NCBI RefSeq assembly: GCF_007558825.1
Contig: NZ_VLTK01000001.1
Coordinates: forward strand, 1 to 64,000
Length of the DNA stretch: 64,000 bases
Direction of reading: 5' to 3'
Origin: Brevibacterium aurantiacum
GTDB lineage: Bacteria; Actinomycetota; Actinomycetes; Actinomycetales; Brevibacteriaceae
Shown here: positions 50,492-59,612 of the stretch, piece after piece
Position numbering within the stretch: position 1 is the stretch's first letter
How the letters are laid out: the number at the start of each line of letters is the position of its first letter
Made by a program: the position numbers and the translations under genes
The notes under the pieces: model-generated
What the model was told of the DNA's origin: nothing
Database searches by the model: none
The model's input: only the letters and a program-made list of their open reading frames with translations

Positions 50492-51211
50492 TCAGTCGTT
50501 CTTCCGTGCGAACGCGAGCGCGAACTCTTTCCGGCTGTCGGCCAGCGCCTCGCGTTCGAAGCTGTTCTTCCACGTGCGGTGCAGTCGTTTCTGTTGAGCG
50601 ATGACTTCGCGCGAGGCCTTCATCGTGTCGTAGAGGTAGCTCAGCGCCCGGTCCTCGACCGTGGAATCATCGACGACCGTGTTGAGGAAGCCGCATCTGT
50701 CCATATCAGCTGCGGTGAAACGGCTGCCGGTGAGGATGAGTTCTGTGGCCTTCGTCCACCCCATGAGGCGGTGCAGGTTGACGGATTCGAGGACCGATGG
50801 GATGCCGATGCGCACCTCGGGCATCGAGTACCAGGAGTTGGTGCCGCCGACCCGGAAGTCGGCGGCCGCAGCGATCTCCGCCGCTCCCCCGATGCAGTAG
50901 CCTCGAACGGCGACGGCCACAGGCAGGTCGCAGTTCTTGATCGCTTCGCACACCTGCCCCAATCGAGTGATCGTGACGTGGGCAAGTGATGCATTCGCAT
51001 GCTTGAACTGCGAGGTGTCCATTCCTGCGGAGAAGCCTTTGTCACCCGCCGAGGTGAGCAGGATACCGCGCAGCTCGTGATTGTCCGATGCCGCTTCGAA
51101 GGCGTAGATGAGAGCGTCGAGCATGCCCGGGCGCAGCGCGTTGGCACTGGTGGTGTTGTCGATCGTGATCGTGAGGATCCCATCGTCGCTGCTGGTGCGT
51201 CGGATCATCAC
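50492..51211 (-). CDS. Enoyl-CoA hydratase/isomerase family protein
   Basis: A 239-residue crotonase-fold protein with oxyanion-hole segments 'GDKGFSAGMDTSQF' and 'AVRGYCIGGAAEIAAAADFRV' and 'MPEVRIGIPSVLES' downstream. The catalytic Glu of hydratases is not obvious in the usual place (it has 'PEVRIG'-type Glu), so it may be an isomerase or other crotonase. GTG 51211 or the next ATG (51208) starts it. It is divergent from the MFS-gntR unit. Confidence 0.88.
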   Translation of the reverse strand: MMIRRTSSDDGILTITIDNTTSANALRPGMLDALIYAFEAASDNHELRGILLTSAGDKGFSAGMDTSQFKHANASLAHVTITRLGQVCEAIKNCDLPVAVAVRGYCIGGAAEIAAAADFRVGGTNSWYSMPEVRIGIPSVLESVNLHRLMGWTKATELILTGSRFTAADMDRCGFLNTVVDDSTVEDRALSYLYDTMKASREVIAQQKRLHRTWKNSFEREALADSRKEFALAFARKND

Positions 51212-51337
51212 GGTCTCACTTTCGGTGGGTGCGCAACGGCTGATTGCGGGTGCGAGTCGGCCCCACTATCGTCCCACGCCGAGGTGACGCGAAGGACATC
51301 ACGAGCGGTATGCAGCCAACTCGGCAGTCCTGAGATC

Positions 51338-51366
51338 ATCTTGTATCCAAGATGGATCCAAGATAC
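51338..51366. promoter_or_regulatory. Repeat-rich operator before the MFS-gntR operon
   Basis: Two tandem 11-bp direct repeats (GTATCCAAGAT at 51343 and GGATCCAAGAT at 51354) overlap a dyad ATCTTG/CAAGAT (51338-51353). The site lies 38 bp before ATG 51404 and 127 bp from the divergent hydratase start. The downstream GntR gene is the obvious candidate regulator. Confidence 0.55.
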
Positions 51367-51403
51367 GTTGTGTGGGTATCTTTCAGGAAGAAGGAAGGCG
51401 TCG

Positions 51404-52711
51404 ATGAAGACCCGCACGCGCGCACAGGCCAAACTGATCTCCGCACAGCTGCTCTCCGGAGCCGGAATCGCCTCCGGCTACGCCGTCGGCGGGCTGCTGG
51501 CCGAGGAGATCACGGGCAAGACGTCGATGGCGGGCATCGCGCAGATGAGCGTCATCCTCGGCGCCGGCCTCATCGCCTATCCTCTTGCCGTGTTGGCAGG
51601 CAAGACCGGACGTCGGACCGCCCTGACCCTGGGATTCGGCATCGGCGCGCTGGGCGCGACGGTCGTCCTGCTCGGTGTCGCCTTCCAGTTCCTTCCGCTG
51701 TTCATGCTGGGCATGATGTTGTGCAGGTCCGCGACGGCCTCTGGCCTGCAGGCCCGCTACGCCGCGGTCGACCTCGTCGATCCCGCGAATGCCGGGCGGG
51801 CCATGTCACTGGTCGTGTGGGCGACGACGGTCGGCTCCGTGCTCGGACCCAGCTTCACTGCACCGGGCGCGCACCTCGGCGCGGCACTGGGAATGAACGA
51901 ACTCGCCGGACCGTACCTGATCTCGATGACCGCCTTCGGATTGGCGACCCTGGTCGCGTCGACGCTGACCAAGAAGATCGAGCCGGGTGCCTCCGAGGCG
52001 GTCCCCGAATCTACCGAACACAGCGACCCCACCGACCAGCCGCCGACGATGAAGCTGGGTCCGGCATTGCGCTTCGCACTTGCCCGCCCGGTGCCGCTGT
52101 TTGCCATGGTCACGATCATCGCCGGTCAGATGATGATGACCAACGTCATGGTCATGACGCCCGTGCACATGGACCACCAGGAGTTCTCCCTCGGGGCGAT
52201 CGGCATTGTCGTCAGCGTACACATCGCCGGCATGTACGCCCTTTCCCCCGTCTTCGGGTGGATGGCCGACCGATGGGGGCCTGGAACCGTGATCGCCGGT
52301 GGCGTCCTCGTCTTCGCCACGGCGATCACCCTCGGCGTGATCGATGCCACGGCCGAGGTCTCTTCCATGATCCTGCTCAGCACCGCGCTGATCTTCCTCG
52401 GAATCGGCTGGTCGATGTTCCTCATCGGAGGATCGGCGCTGCTGACGGCCTCGGTTCCACGACATGCGAAGGTCACTCTGCAGGGAGCATCGGATGCGGC
52501 GATGAACCTCGGCGGTGCGCTCATGGCCGCGATGGCCGGACCTGTGCTCGAGGCCGGAGGGTTCCTGTGGATCAATATGATGGCCACCGTCGTCCTCCTC
52601 ATCACCCTGAGCTTCTCGATCCGGGCGGTGCCGTTCATGCGCTGGCCGGGCCGACACCGCGCACCATCGGCCGCCGAGGATGACGCTTCGGAGACCTCCC
52701 ATGCGCATTGA
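51404..52711 (+). CDS. MFS transporter
   Basis: A 435-residue twelve-helix major facilitator protein with a Ser/Pro/Glu-rich central loop (about residues 190-215, before 'PTMKLGPALRF'), 'GKTGRRTALTLGFGIGALG' (motif A of the first half) and 'MADRWGPGTVIAGGVLVF' (second half). GGAAG precedes ATG 51404. It overlaps the gntR frame, so its expression is tied to that regulator. It probably moves a metabolite handled by the divergent crotonase-fold enzyme; identity unknown. Confidence 0.86.
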   Translation: MKTRTRAQAKLISAQLLSGAGIASGYAVGGLLAEEITGKTSMAGIAQMSVILGAGLIAYPLAVLAGKTGRRTALTLGFGIGALGATVVLLGVAFQFLPLFMLGMMLCRSATASGLQARYAAVDLVDPANAGRAMSLVVWATTVGSVLGPSFTAPGAHLGAALGMNELAGPYLISMTAFGLATLVASTLTKKIEPGASEAVPESTEHSDPTDQPPTMKLGPALRFALARPVPLFAMVTIIAGQMMMTNVMVMTPVHMDHQEFSLGAIGIVVSVHIAGMYALSPVFGWMADRWGPGTVIAGGVLVFATAITLGVIDATAEVSSMILLSTALIFLGIGWSMFLIGGSALLTASVPRHAKVTLQGASDAAMNLGGALMAAMAGPVLEAGGFLWINMMATVVLLITLSFSIRAVPFMRWPGRHRAPSAAEDDASETSHAH

Positions 52712-52773
52712 GTGAGATGATCGACGTGGCAGATCATGAGTCCGCCAATCGACCAGGAGAGGAGCGTGCGATC

Positions 52774-53466
52774 GTGACGAGCAGTGGCGAGACCCGCAGC
52801 GCAGCCGAGCGCGCCTATCAGCTCATCCGCACTCAGATCCTCAACGGCACCCATCAGCCGGGAACCATGCTGGGCGAAGCGGGCCTGGCATCTGATCTCG
52901 CGGTCAGCCGCACTCCGGTGCGAGTGGCTCTTGCCAGACTGCAGGACGAGGGGTGGATCGTCATCTACCCTAAGCGCGGAGCCATCGTCCAAGGAGTCGA
53001 TGAGCGCACCGTCGCCGAGCTCGCCGACGCCCGCTTCGTGCTGGAGACCACGGCGGTCGACCGGGCCCCGGATCCGCTGCGGCAGAAGCTGGCCGACGCC
53101 CTCGACGCCTCGATTCGAGCTCAGCGCGAGGCTTTCGACGCCGGTGACATCGCCGCATTCATCGACCTGACACTCGAGTTCCATCGTGGTTTCGTCGAGG
53201 CCGGGGACAACGCCGTGATGCTGGAACTGTACTCACGGCTCTCCGACCGGCACCGCTTCATCCTCTTCGCCTCCGGAGACCGCCTCCTCGACCGGTGCGA
53301 GGAGATCATCGCCGAGCACGTCTCCCTCGTCGAACACCTGCGCGAGGGCGACTCCACCGGGTTCGCGAACATCCTGCGCGGACACCTCGCGGAGAACGCA
53401 CCGCCCACGGCCACCTCGGCGAGGACGTCAGCGGCATTCGAATCGACGATGCTCCGAGGGCACTGA
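52774..53466 (+). CDS. GntR-family regulator (FCD subfamily)
   Basis: A 230-residue regulator: N-terminal winged helix ('AERAYQLIRTQILNGTHQPGTMLGEAGLASDLAVSRTPVRVALARLQDEGWI'-type, residues 10-70) and an FCD ligand domain with metal-like residues ('FHRGFVEAGDN', 'EHVSLVEHLREGD', 'RGHLAEN'). GTG 52774 follows AGGAGAGGAG; TTG 52708 overlapping the MFS stop and ATG 52717 are alternatives. Probably feeds back on the operator at 51338. Confidence 0.88.
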   Translation: MTSSGETRSAAERAYQLIRTQILNGTHQPGTMLGEAGLASDLAVSRTPVRVALARLQDEGWIVIYPKRGAIVQGVDERTVAELADARFVLETTAVDRAPDPLRQKLADALDASIRAQREAFDAGDIAAFIDLTLEFHRGFVEAGDNAVMLELYSRLSDRHRFILFASGDRLLDRCEEIIAEHVSLVEHLREGDSTGFANILRGHLAENAPPTATSARTSAAFESTMLRGH

Positions 53467-53497
53467 CAAGCTTGCCTTCCAGCAGTAGGCTGAGTCC

Positions 53498-54505
53498 ATG
53501 GAGCACAGATATCTTGGAAACAGCGGCCTGAAGATCTCGGAAATCACCTACGGAAACTGGCTCACCCACGGCTCCCAAGTGGAGAACGACACGGCAACGA
53601 AGTGTGTCCATGCAGCCCTCGACGCAGGCATCTCCACCTTCGACACCGCGGACGTGTATGCGAACACCGTGGCCGAACAGGTCCTCGGCGATGCACTCAA
53701 GGGCCAGCGTCGCGAATCCCTGGAGATCTTCACCAAGGTGTACTTTCCCACCGGCCCCAAGGGCCACAATGACACCGGACTCTCCCGCAAACACATCATG
53801 GAGTCGATCAACGGTTCTCTGTCCCGCCTGGGCACCGACTACGTCGACCTCTATCAGGCACACCGGTATGACTACGAGACCCCCCTGGAAGAGACCATGC
53901 AGGCGTTCGCAGATCTCGTCCGCGCGGGCAAGGCCCTCTACATCGGCGTGAGCGAGTGGAACGCCGATCAGCTGCGTGCCGCGCACTATCTGGCCCGAGA
54001 CCTGGGCATCCAGCTCGTGTCGAACCAGCCGCAGTACAACATGCTCTGGCGCGTCATCGAGTCCGAGGTGATCCCAGCCTCGAAGGAGCTCGGGATCTCT
54101 CAGGTCGTGTGGTCACCGATCGCCCAGGGTGTGCTCACCGGCAAATACAAGGCTGGCCAGCCTGCCCCTGCCGGGTCACGTGCCACCGATGAGAAGGGCG
54201 GCAAGGACATGATCACCAACCGCTATCTCAACGATGAGACGCTCAATGCGGTAGCCAAGCTTGAGCCGATCGCGGCCGACCTCGAGTTGACCATGGCACA
54301 GCTCGCCATCGCCTGGGTGCTCGCCAACGATAATGTTGCAACCGCGCTTGTCGGCGCATCACGTCCCGAGCAGGTGGAGTCGAACGTCGCCGCAGCTGGT
54401 GTGAAGCTCGACGCCGAGGCGCTCTCCCGCATCGATGACGCCCTCGGTGATCTGCCCGAAACGGATCCGTCGAAGACCAAGTCTCCGCCGACCCGGATCG
54501 TGTGA
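53498..54505 (+). CDS. Aldo/keto reductase (Kv-beta-like)
   Basis: A 335-residue TIM-barrel NADPH oxidoreductase. The catalytic Tyr ('DTADVYANTVAEQVLG', about 50-55), Lys ('IFTKVYFP') and His ('YQAHRYD') are present, and the cofactor motif 'GASRPEQVESNV' is near the C-terminus. It is close to the YghZ/Kv-beta group that reduces reactive aldehydes. It has its own short upstream region after gntR. Confidence 0.92.
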   Translation: MEHRYLGNSGLKISEITYGNWLTHGSQVENDTATKCVHAALDAGISTFDTADVYANTVAEQVLGDALKGQRRESLEIFTKVYFPTGPKGHNDTGLSRKHIMESINGSLSRLGTDYVDLYQAHRYDYETPLEETMQAFADLVRAGKALYIGVSEWNADQLRAAHYLARDLGIQLVSNQPQYNMLWRVIESEVIPASKELGISQVVWSPIAQGVLTGKYKAGQPAPAGSRATDEKGGKDMITNRYLNDETLNAVAKLEPIAADLELTMAQLAIAWVLANDNVATALVGASRPEQVESNVAAAGVKLDAEALSRIDDALGDLPETDPSKTKSPPTRIV

Positions 54506-54763
54506 GCAGGTAGTCGCCTGCCGATCGTGCCCCTGTCGCCCCTCAGCCGGGTGGCTGGGGCGGCGATCAGCTCGAACACATGTTTCCTGATCCGGTGTCA
54601 TCTGTGCCTTGACCTCCGCCGAAACCCTGTCCCCAAAGTCTGATCCGACGGGGAGTAGACTCGCACGGCGCGGTTGAGCACCGACGCGGTGCGGATGGTC
54701 GGATCTGCACTGCTGCCGACTGCGCGGGCAAAGTCAGACGTTGAGGGGAAAGAGGGAATTTCG

Positions 54764-56191
54764 GTGACAAAAGAGGACGACGGGCAGTACACAGCAGCCG
54801 ATGGCAAGCCGATCAATCGGAATGTGGTCCTGGCAGTCCTCGTCTCCGGTGCCTTCGTCATCATCCTCAACCAGACGCTGCTCAACACCGCACTTCCCGC
54901 GTTCATGCAGTCCTTCGACATCACGGCCAGCGCTGCGCAGTGGGTGACGACGAGCTTCATGCTGGTCAACGGCATCATGATTCCGATCACGGCCTTCCTG
55001 ATCCAGAAATTCACCACCCGCGGGCTCTTCCTCACCGCAATGCTCCTCTTCATCGTCGGCACACTCGTCTGTGCGCTGGCGCCCACCTATCCCGTCCTTC
55101 TCCTCGGACGTGTCATTCAGGCCTCGAGCGGCGGCATCATCATGCCGCTGATGCAGACCATCCTGTTCGCAATCTTCCCGGTGGAGAAGCGCGGTACCGC
55201 CATGGGCACGTTCGGCCTCGTCATCGCCTTCGCTCCGGCAATCGGGCCCAGCCTCTCGGGCTGGATCGTTGATCACCTGCCCTGGGAAGTTCTCTTCTAC
55301 ATGATGCTGCCGATTGCGATCATCGACATCATCGTCGCCTATTTCATCCTCAAGAACGTCACCGAACGCACCTACCCCAGGCTCGACGTCGCCTCGGTCA
55401 TCCTCTCGACCTTCGGCTTCGGCGGGCTGCTCTTCGGCTTCGGAACCGCCGGTGACGCAGGCTGGCTGAGCCTCGAGGTCATCATCCCCCTCGCCATAGG
55501 CGTGATCTCCTTGGCCATCTTCATCCCACGCCAGCTCAAGCTGGACCAGCCGATGCTCGAGTTCCGAGTGCTCCGCTACCGTATGTTCACCCTCAACACC
55601 GCACTGGGCATGTGCGTCTTCATCGTCATGATCGGCGGCATGATGATCCTGCCGCTCTACATGCAGAACATGAACGACTTCTCCGCCATGGAATCAGGCC
55701 TGGTGCTTCTGCCGGGTGCGGCAGTTATGGGGCTGATGTCGCCGGTCACCGGGCGCATCTTCGACGCCATCGGCGCCAGGTGGTTAGCCGTGGCCGGGTT
55801 CACCCTGCTCACCGTCACAACATTCCTGTTCGCCGACCTCGAGGCAGACACCTCGTTCGCCTTCCTTGCCGTGGTCAACACGATCCGTATGCTCGGCGTC
55901 GCCATGGTGATGATGCCGGTGACCACGGCAGCACTCAACCAGCTGCCGCAGAGCCTCATCCCACACGGGACGGCGCTGAACAACACCTTCCGCCAGATTG
56001 CCGCCTCGGTGGGTACCGCTGTTCTGGTCACCATCATGGTCTCCACAACACGCGACCCCGAAGTCTACGGAGTCGAGGGGCTGGTTCACGGCGCGGACGT
56101 CGCCTTCTTCGTTGCCGCGGTCATCGGCATATTCGGTATCATCGGGTCCCTCTTCATCAAGAACTCGCACGGGCAGAATACGCCTGGCTGA
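54764..56191 (+). CDS. DHA2-family (14-helix) drug:H+ antiporter
   Basis: A 475-residue MFS exporter of the EmrB/QacA/LmrB type: 'LNQTLLNTALPAFMQSFDI' (helix 1 and motif D1), 'LIQKFTTRGLFLTAMLLF' (motif A region) and 'GTFGLVIAFAPAIGPSLSGWIV' (motif C). GTG 54764, with GAGGG about 7 nt upstream, is preferred over an earlier in-frame ATG. The 258 bp before it hold no clear regulator. Its stop is adjacent to the convergent AHSA1 stop. Substrates unknown. Confidence 0.9.
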   Translation: MTKEDDGQYTAADGKPINRNVVLAVLVSGAFVIILNQTLLNTALPAFMQSFDITASAAQWVTTSFMLVNGIMIPITAFLIQKFTTRGLFLTAMLLFIVGTLVCALAPTYPVLLLGRVIQASSGGIIMPLMQTILFAIFPVEKRGTAMGTFGLVIAFAPAIGPSLSGWIVDHLPWEVLFYMMLPIAIIDIIVAYFILKNVTERTYPRLDVASVILSTFGFGGLLFGFGTAGDAGWLSLEVIIPLAIGVISLAIFIPRQLKLDQPMLEFRVLRYRMFTLNTALGMCVFIVMIGGMMILPLYMQNMNDFSAMESGLVLLPGAAVMGLMSPVTGRIFDAIGARWLAVAGFTLLTVTTFLFADLEADTSFAFLAVVNTIRMLGVAMVMMPVTTAALNQLPQSLIPHGTALNNTFRQIAASVGTAVLVTIMVSTTRDPEVYGVEGLVHGADVAFFVAAVIGIFGIIGSLFIKNSHGQNTPG

Positions 56192-56680
56192 CTACTTGTA
56201 GAAGCCTTCGCGCAGGTCGATACCGTATTCGACCCAGGCCTTCAAAGCGGCGAGCATGCCGGTCCAGCCCATGCAGTTGCCGAAGGCACCCTCTGCGCCC
56301 CCGACGGTCATCTTCCACGACTTCTCGGTCACCGTGACAAGAGTCCGAGCTCCGTCATCGACAGGAGAGAACTCGAAGGTCGTCGTCGTGGACTTCTCCG
56401 TGGCATGCTCCGTACCTTCCCACGCGATGACGATCTTCTCGTCCTGAACGGACTCGAGGACCTCAACCGGGAACCGACCGGGGAAATCCGCGAAGTCCCA
56501 GGTCACCTCGGCGCCGGACTCCAAACGTCCGCGTGCACCGCCTGTGGTGAAGTACTTCGAGAGCTGCGCTGGGTCGGCCACGGCTTCGAAGGTCTCATGC
56601 GGGGTCTTCGAGATGTAGCCCATGACTGTGAAAGAGAGTTCTTCCAGTTGTGCATCTTTGGTGCTCTGTTCATCATTCAT
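56192..56680 (-). CDS. AHSA1/SRPBCC domain protein
   Basis: A 162-residue START-like protein of the AHSA1 family ('ISKTPHETFEAVADPAQLSKYFTTGGARGRLE' N-terminal half, 'FGNCMGWTGMLAALKAWVEYG' C-terminal helix). Such proteins are usually paired with an ArsR-type regulator, as here, and act in stress or organic-compound responses. The ATG at 56680 is the end of a perfect palindrome shared with the divergent arsR-type gene and lacks a ribosome site. Confidence 0.88.
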   Translation of the reverse strand: MNDEQSTKDAQLEELSFTVMGYISKTPHETFEAVADPAQLSKYFTTGGARGRLESGAEVTWDFADFPGRFPVEVLESVQDEKIVIAWEGTEHATEKSTTTTFEFSPVDDGARTLVTVTEKSWKMTVGGAEGAFGNCMGWTGMLAALKAWVEYGIDLREGFYK

Positions 56681-56699
56681 GTGATATTTTTATCACATG
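56678..56699. promoter_or_regulatory. 22-bp palindrome containing both divergent start codons
   Basis: CATGTGATA-TTTT-TATCACATG is a perfect inverted repeat whose two outer ends are the ATG codons of the AHSA1 gene and the ArsR-type gene. Only 16 bp separate the starts and neither has a Shine-Dalgarno, so both mRNAs must be leaderless. The A/T core can serve as -10 for both directions. It is almost certainly the ArsR-type operator. Confidence 0.75.
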
Positions 56700-57062
56700 T
56701 CGTCTGCAAATGGAATGGCTTCGCCCGTCGACGAAGACGAACGCGACGATACCGTGTTCAAAGCGCTGGCGAATTCCACCCGTCGCCGGATCCTCGACAT
56801 GCTGCGAGACGAGCCCCGAACAACAGGAGAGGTGTGCGCTGCCTTCTCCGATCTCGATCGCACGACGGTCCTCCAGCACATCCGTGTCCTGGAGAGAGCG
56901 GAGCTGATCGGAGGGCGTCGCGTCGGCAGGACCCGCCAGTTGGCACTGGCTCCTTTGCCGATCAAGCGCATCCACGACCGCTGGATCGGCGAATACACGC
57001 GGGCCGCTGTGGGACTGCTGGCTGATCTGGATGTCCAAGCTGGCTCCACAATGAAGTCATAG
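56697..57062 (+). CDS. ArsR-family transcriptional regulator
   Basis: A 121-residue winged-helix protein ('VFKALANSTRRRILDMLRDEPRTTGEVCAAFSDLDRTTVLQHIRVLERAELIGGRRVGRTRQL' is its HTH body, residues 20-80). A lone Cys in 'GEVCAAF' is not a classical metal site. It lies opposite the AHSA1 gene, a pairing seen for SdpR/ArsR-like regulators of such proteins. The start codon is part of the 22-bp operator. Ends 17 bp before the convergent MFS gene. Confidence 0.9.
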   Translation: MSSANGMASPVDEDERDDTVFKALANSTRRRILDMLRDEPRTTGEVCAAFSDLDRTTVLQHIRVLERAELIGGRRVGRTRQLALAPLPIKRIHDRWIGEYTRAAVGLLADLDVQAGSTMKS

Positions 57063-57078
57063 TGAGTGGCGCAGGCAA

Positions 57079-58284
57079 CTAGTCTGAGCGGCGCAGCGTT
57101 CGCAGGATCCAGGACACCACGCCGCTGAGAAGCAGCAGCAATGCGCAGAGAAGGAACGTCGCTGCATCGCCGAGGTAGGTGAAACCGAGCCCTCCGAGAA
57201 CTCCGGCAATGGCCAATCCGATATCGAAATTCATGTTCCAGGCGACGCTGGCCTTCGCCGGGGTGCTGACGTTGGAAAACGCCATCACCAGGCTCGCCGA
57301 TTGCAGTGTGCCCAAACCCAGGCCGATGATCATCATCGCTAGGAAAAGCATCCCGCCGAACACGATGACGGCGACGACCAGTCCGATGACAGCCATGGCA
57401 AGGCCCAGCAGATTGAGCGCGAACGGGGAGAAGCGGTCTGCGATGGCACCGGCGGCGAACCGTCCGACCACGGCCGACACCTGCATTGCGCCGATGTACA
57501 GAGCAGCTCCAGCGACGTCCTCGCCCGGGCCGAACCCGATGATCAGACCGAAGACGACCATACCGACGAGGAACGGAGAGAGCATGATGACCAGGTACAG
57601 GATTTCACCGAGGCTTCGACCTGCCCTGTGCGAAGACGTGCGGCCTCTCATTGCGCTGCGAGCCGTGGCCGCGGAATCGTTCATCGAAGCCTTCGCGGGT
57701 CTGGGTTCTCGGCCCGGCAGGAATTTCACGACGGTCGGCACCGCCAGGAGCAGCGACAAGCACACAATCATTCTGAAGGTCCAGACGGGGACCGAGCCGA
57801 CCAGCCACAGTCCGAATGGAGCTCCGACGGCAGAGGCCAATGAAGTGATTCCGCCGAAGAAGCCAAGCGCCTTGCCGATGCGGCCAGGAGACGTCGTGGA
57901 CGGCACCGCGGCATTGGCCAGAACCACGAAGAGTCCGAAGCCCACTCCCCCGCACAGCCCGGCCAGCACCAAACCGAGCAGAGGTGCGGGCACGGTCAGA
58001 CCGAGGACCTGTCCCAGCAGCTGCAGACCCAGCGCGAAGAACAATGCGCCCTTGAGACCAAGCACTCTGCCTGCCCACGGCGCGAAGGGCTGAGCGACGA
58101 TGACGCCGACCATCATCGTCGTCAGAACCGAACCGCCGGTGACTGTCGAGAGTCCGTTGACGGCCGCGATCGAGACCATCGTCGAATAGCTGAAGAAGAA
58201 CGCCGAGAATCCGAACATCGCAGTCCATACAAGGCCCAGCAGTGCTGGGGTGAACGTCGAACCGTCAGACTTCTCGGAGCTCAT
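57079..58284 (-). CDS. MFS transporter
   Basis: A 401-residue twelve-helix major facilitator protein. The central loop (about 195-230) is basic and Ser/Arg-rich; 'GKALGFFGGITSLASAVGAPFGLWLVG' resembles motif C. It fits the arabinose efflux/YbfB-like group of predicted exporters, but substrate is unknown. ATG 58284 was used rather than the longer frame to 58341, whose extra residues are Pro/Gly-rich and not membrane-like. Confidence 0.85.
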   Translation of the reverse strand: MSSEKSDGSTFTPALLGLVWTAMFGFSAFFFSYSTMVSIAAVNGLSTVTGGSVLTTMMVGVIVAQPFAPWAGRVLGLKGALFFALGLQLLGQVLGLTVPAPLLGLVLAGLCGGVGFGLFVVLANAAVPSTTSPGRIGKALGFFGGITSLASAVGAPFGLWLVGSVPVWTFRMIVCLSLLLAVPTVVKFLPGREPRPAKASMNDSAATARSAMRGRTSSHRAGRSLGEILYLVIMLSPFLVGMVVFGLIIGFGPGEDVAGAALYIGAMQVSAVVGRFAAGAIADRFSPFALNLLGLAMAVIGLVVAVIVFGGMLFLAMMIIGLGLGTLQSASLVMAFSNVSTPAKASVAWNMNFDIGLAIAGVLGGLGFTYLGDAATFLLCALLLLLSGVVSWILRTLRRSD

Positions 58285-58389
58285 GATTTGACCATACGGC
58301 ACCGGGTGGCCGGGGCCGAAGTCCGGGCATCTCCGGCCCATCTCCGGCCCAAGCCCAAGCCCGGGCGCCGCGGTCCGGAGTCAGGTGTC

Positions 58390-59370
58390 TCAATCCGAAG
58401 AGTGCGTCCTTTCGATCTCAGCATCGAGTTCCGCGCCGAAGATCAAAGCCAGATTCACCATCCATAGCCACACGAACCCGACGATCACACCACCGATGGC
58501 CCCGTAGGCGGCGTTGTAGTTGTCGAAATTATTGATATAGAGGACGAATCCCAGTGAGACGACGGTCAGGGTGATGAGCGCGATGAATGCCCCGATGCTC
58601 GACCAGCGGAACTTCGACTTCTTCACATTCGGAGTCGCAAAGTAGAGAAGAGCAATTGCGAGCATGACGAAGAAGATCACCACCGGCCACCTGACGATGC
58701 TCCAGATCATCACCGCCACCGGGCCCAAACCGACAAGCTTGCCGATGGATTCCGCGATGGGTCCCGACACCACTAGCAGCAGGCCGAGTCCGGCCATGAG
58801 CAGCAACAGAAGCAGGGTGATGAACAGCATCATCGGTTTGAGCTTCCAGAGCGGCCGGGTCTCCTCAACCGCATAGGCTCTGTTCGCCGCGCGGCCGAAG
58901 GCACCGACGTATTTCGATGATGACCAGATCGCGACGGCGACACTGACGATAAGAGTGAGACCGGCAGCCGGTGTCGACACCAGTTCGGTGACGATCGGAC
59001 GGATCGCCTCGGCTGCCTCGGTCGACAGATCAGAGGCCAGGCCCAGAACCGCCTCGGTGGTGGACTTCGCCTCCCCGACGACGCCGAGCATCGACACGAG
59101 CGCCAGGGTGGCCGGGGCCATCGACAGCAGCGCGTAGAACGCCAAGCCCGCCGCCAGATCAAGTCCCTGATCACTGAACATGTGCCGGATCGTGTTAGTG
59201 AAGACGCCCTTCCTGCCTCGCTCCAGCGTCTGCGCTCGACCTCGCACTCGATCTCTCAATGCTCGATCGTCGCCGGCGGAGGCATCCGTTTCAGTCAACG
59301 GCTGCCTCGCCTTGGGTGCCGCGACGCGAGTTGCGGGTGGCTCGGAAAGAGGGGGAGTCTTTTCGGCCAT
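58390..59370 (-). CDS. YihY/BrkB family membrane protein
   Basis: A 326-residue protein with six core helices of the YihY/virulence-factor BrkB family ('GLDLAAGLAFYALLSMAPATLAL', 'FGRAANRAYAVEETRP', 'YGAIGGVIVGFVWLWMVNLALIFGAELDAEIER'). The first 65 residues are a charged cytoplasmic extension. AGGAG is 6 nt before ATG 59370. Despite older annotation as RNase BN, the molecular role is unsettled. Single gene. Confidence 0.9.
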   Translation of the reverse strand: MAEKTPPLSEPPATRVAAPKARQPLTETDASAGDDRALRDRVRGRAQTLERGRKGVFTNTIRHMFSDQGLDLAAGLAFYALLSMAPATLALVSMLGVVGEAKSTTEAVLGLASDLSTEAAEAIRPIVTELVSTPAAGLTLIVSVAVAIWSSSKYVGAFGRAANRAYAVEETRPLWKLKPMMLFITLLLLLLMAGLGLLLVVSGPIAESIGKLVGLGPVAVMIWSIVRWPVVIFFVMLAIALLYFATPNVKKSKFRWSSIGAFIALITLTVVSLGFVLYINNFDNYNAAYGAIGGVIVGFVWLWMVNLALIFGAELDAEIERTHSSD

Positions 59371-59612
59371 GACTTTCTCCTGCCGCCGGGACGGACTACT
59401 GGATACTCTGCGATACGTTGACATCGTAGTCGTACTCAGCGTCTGCTCAGTCCCGCCATGCCGTTCCAGATCCCCCCCTCCCCACTGACAACCCACGCCA
59501 GGTCGATGACTTCAGAACCGTGGACAAGGTCGCCGCGAGGTCCGCGAATTCGGGTGAAGATACACCGTCAGAAGTTCATCTTCCGGCCAGTGCCCCTCTG
59601 TACAATCACGGA

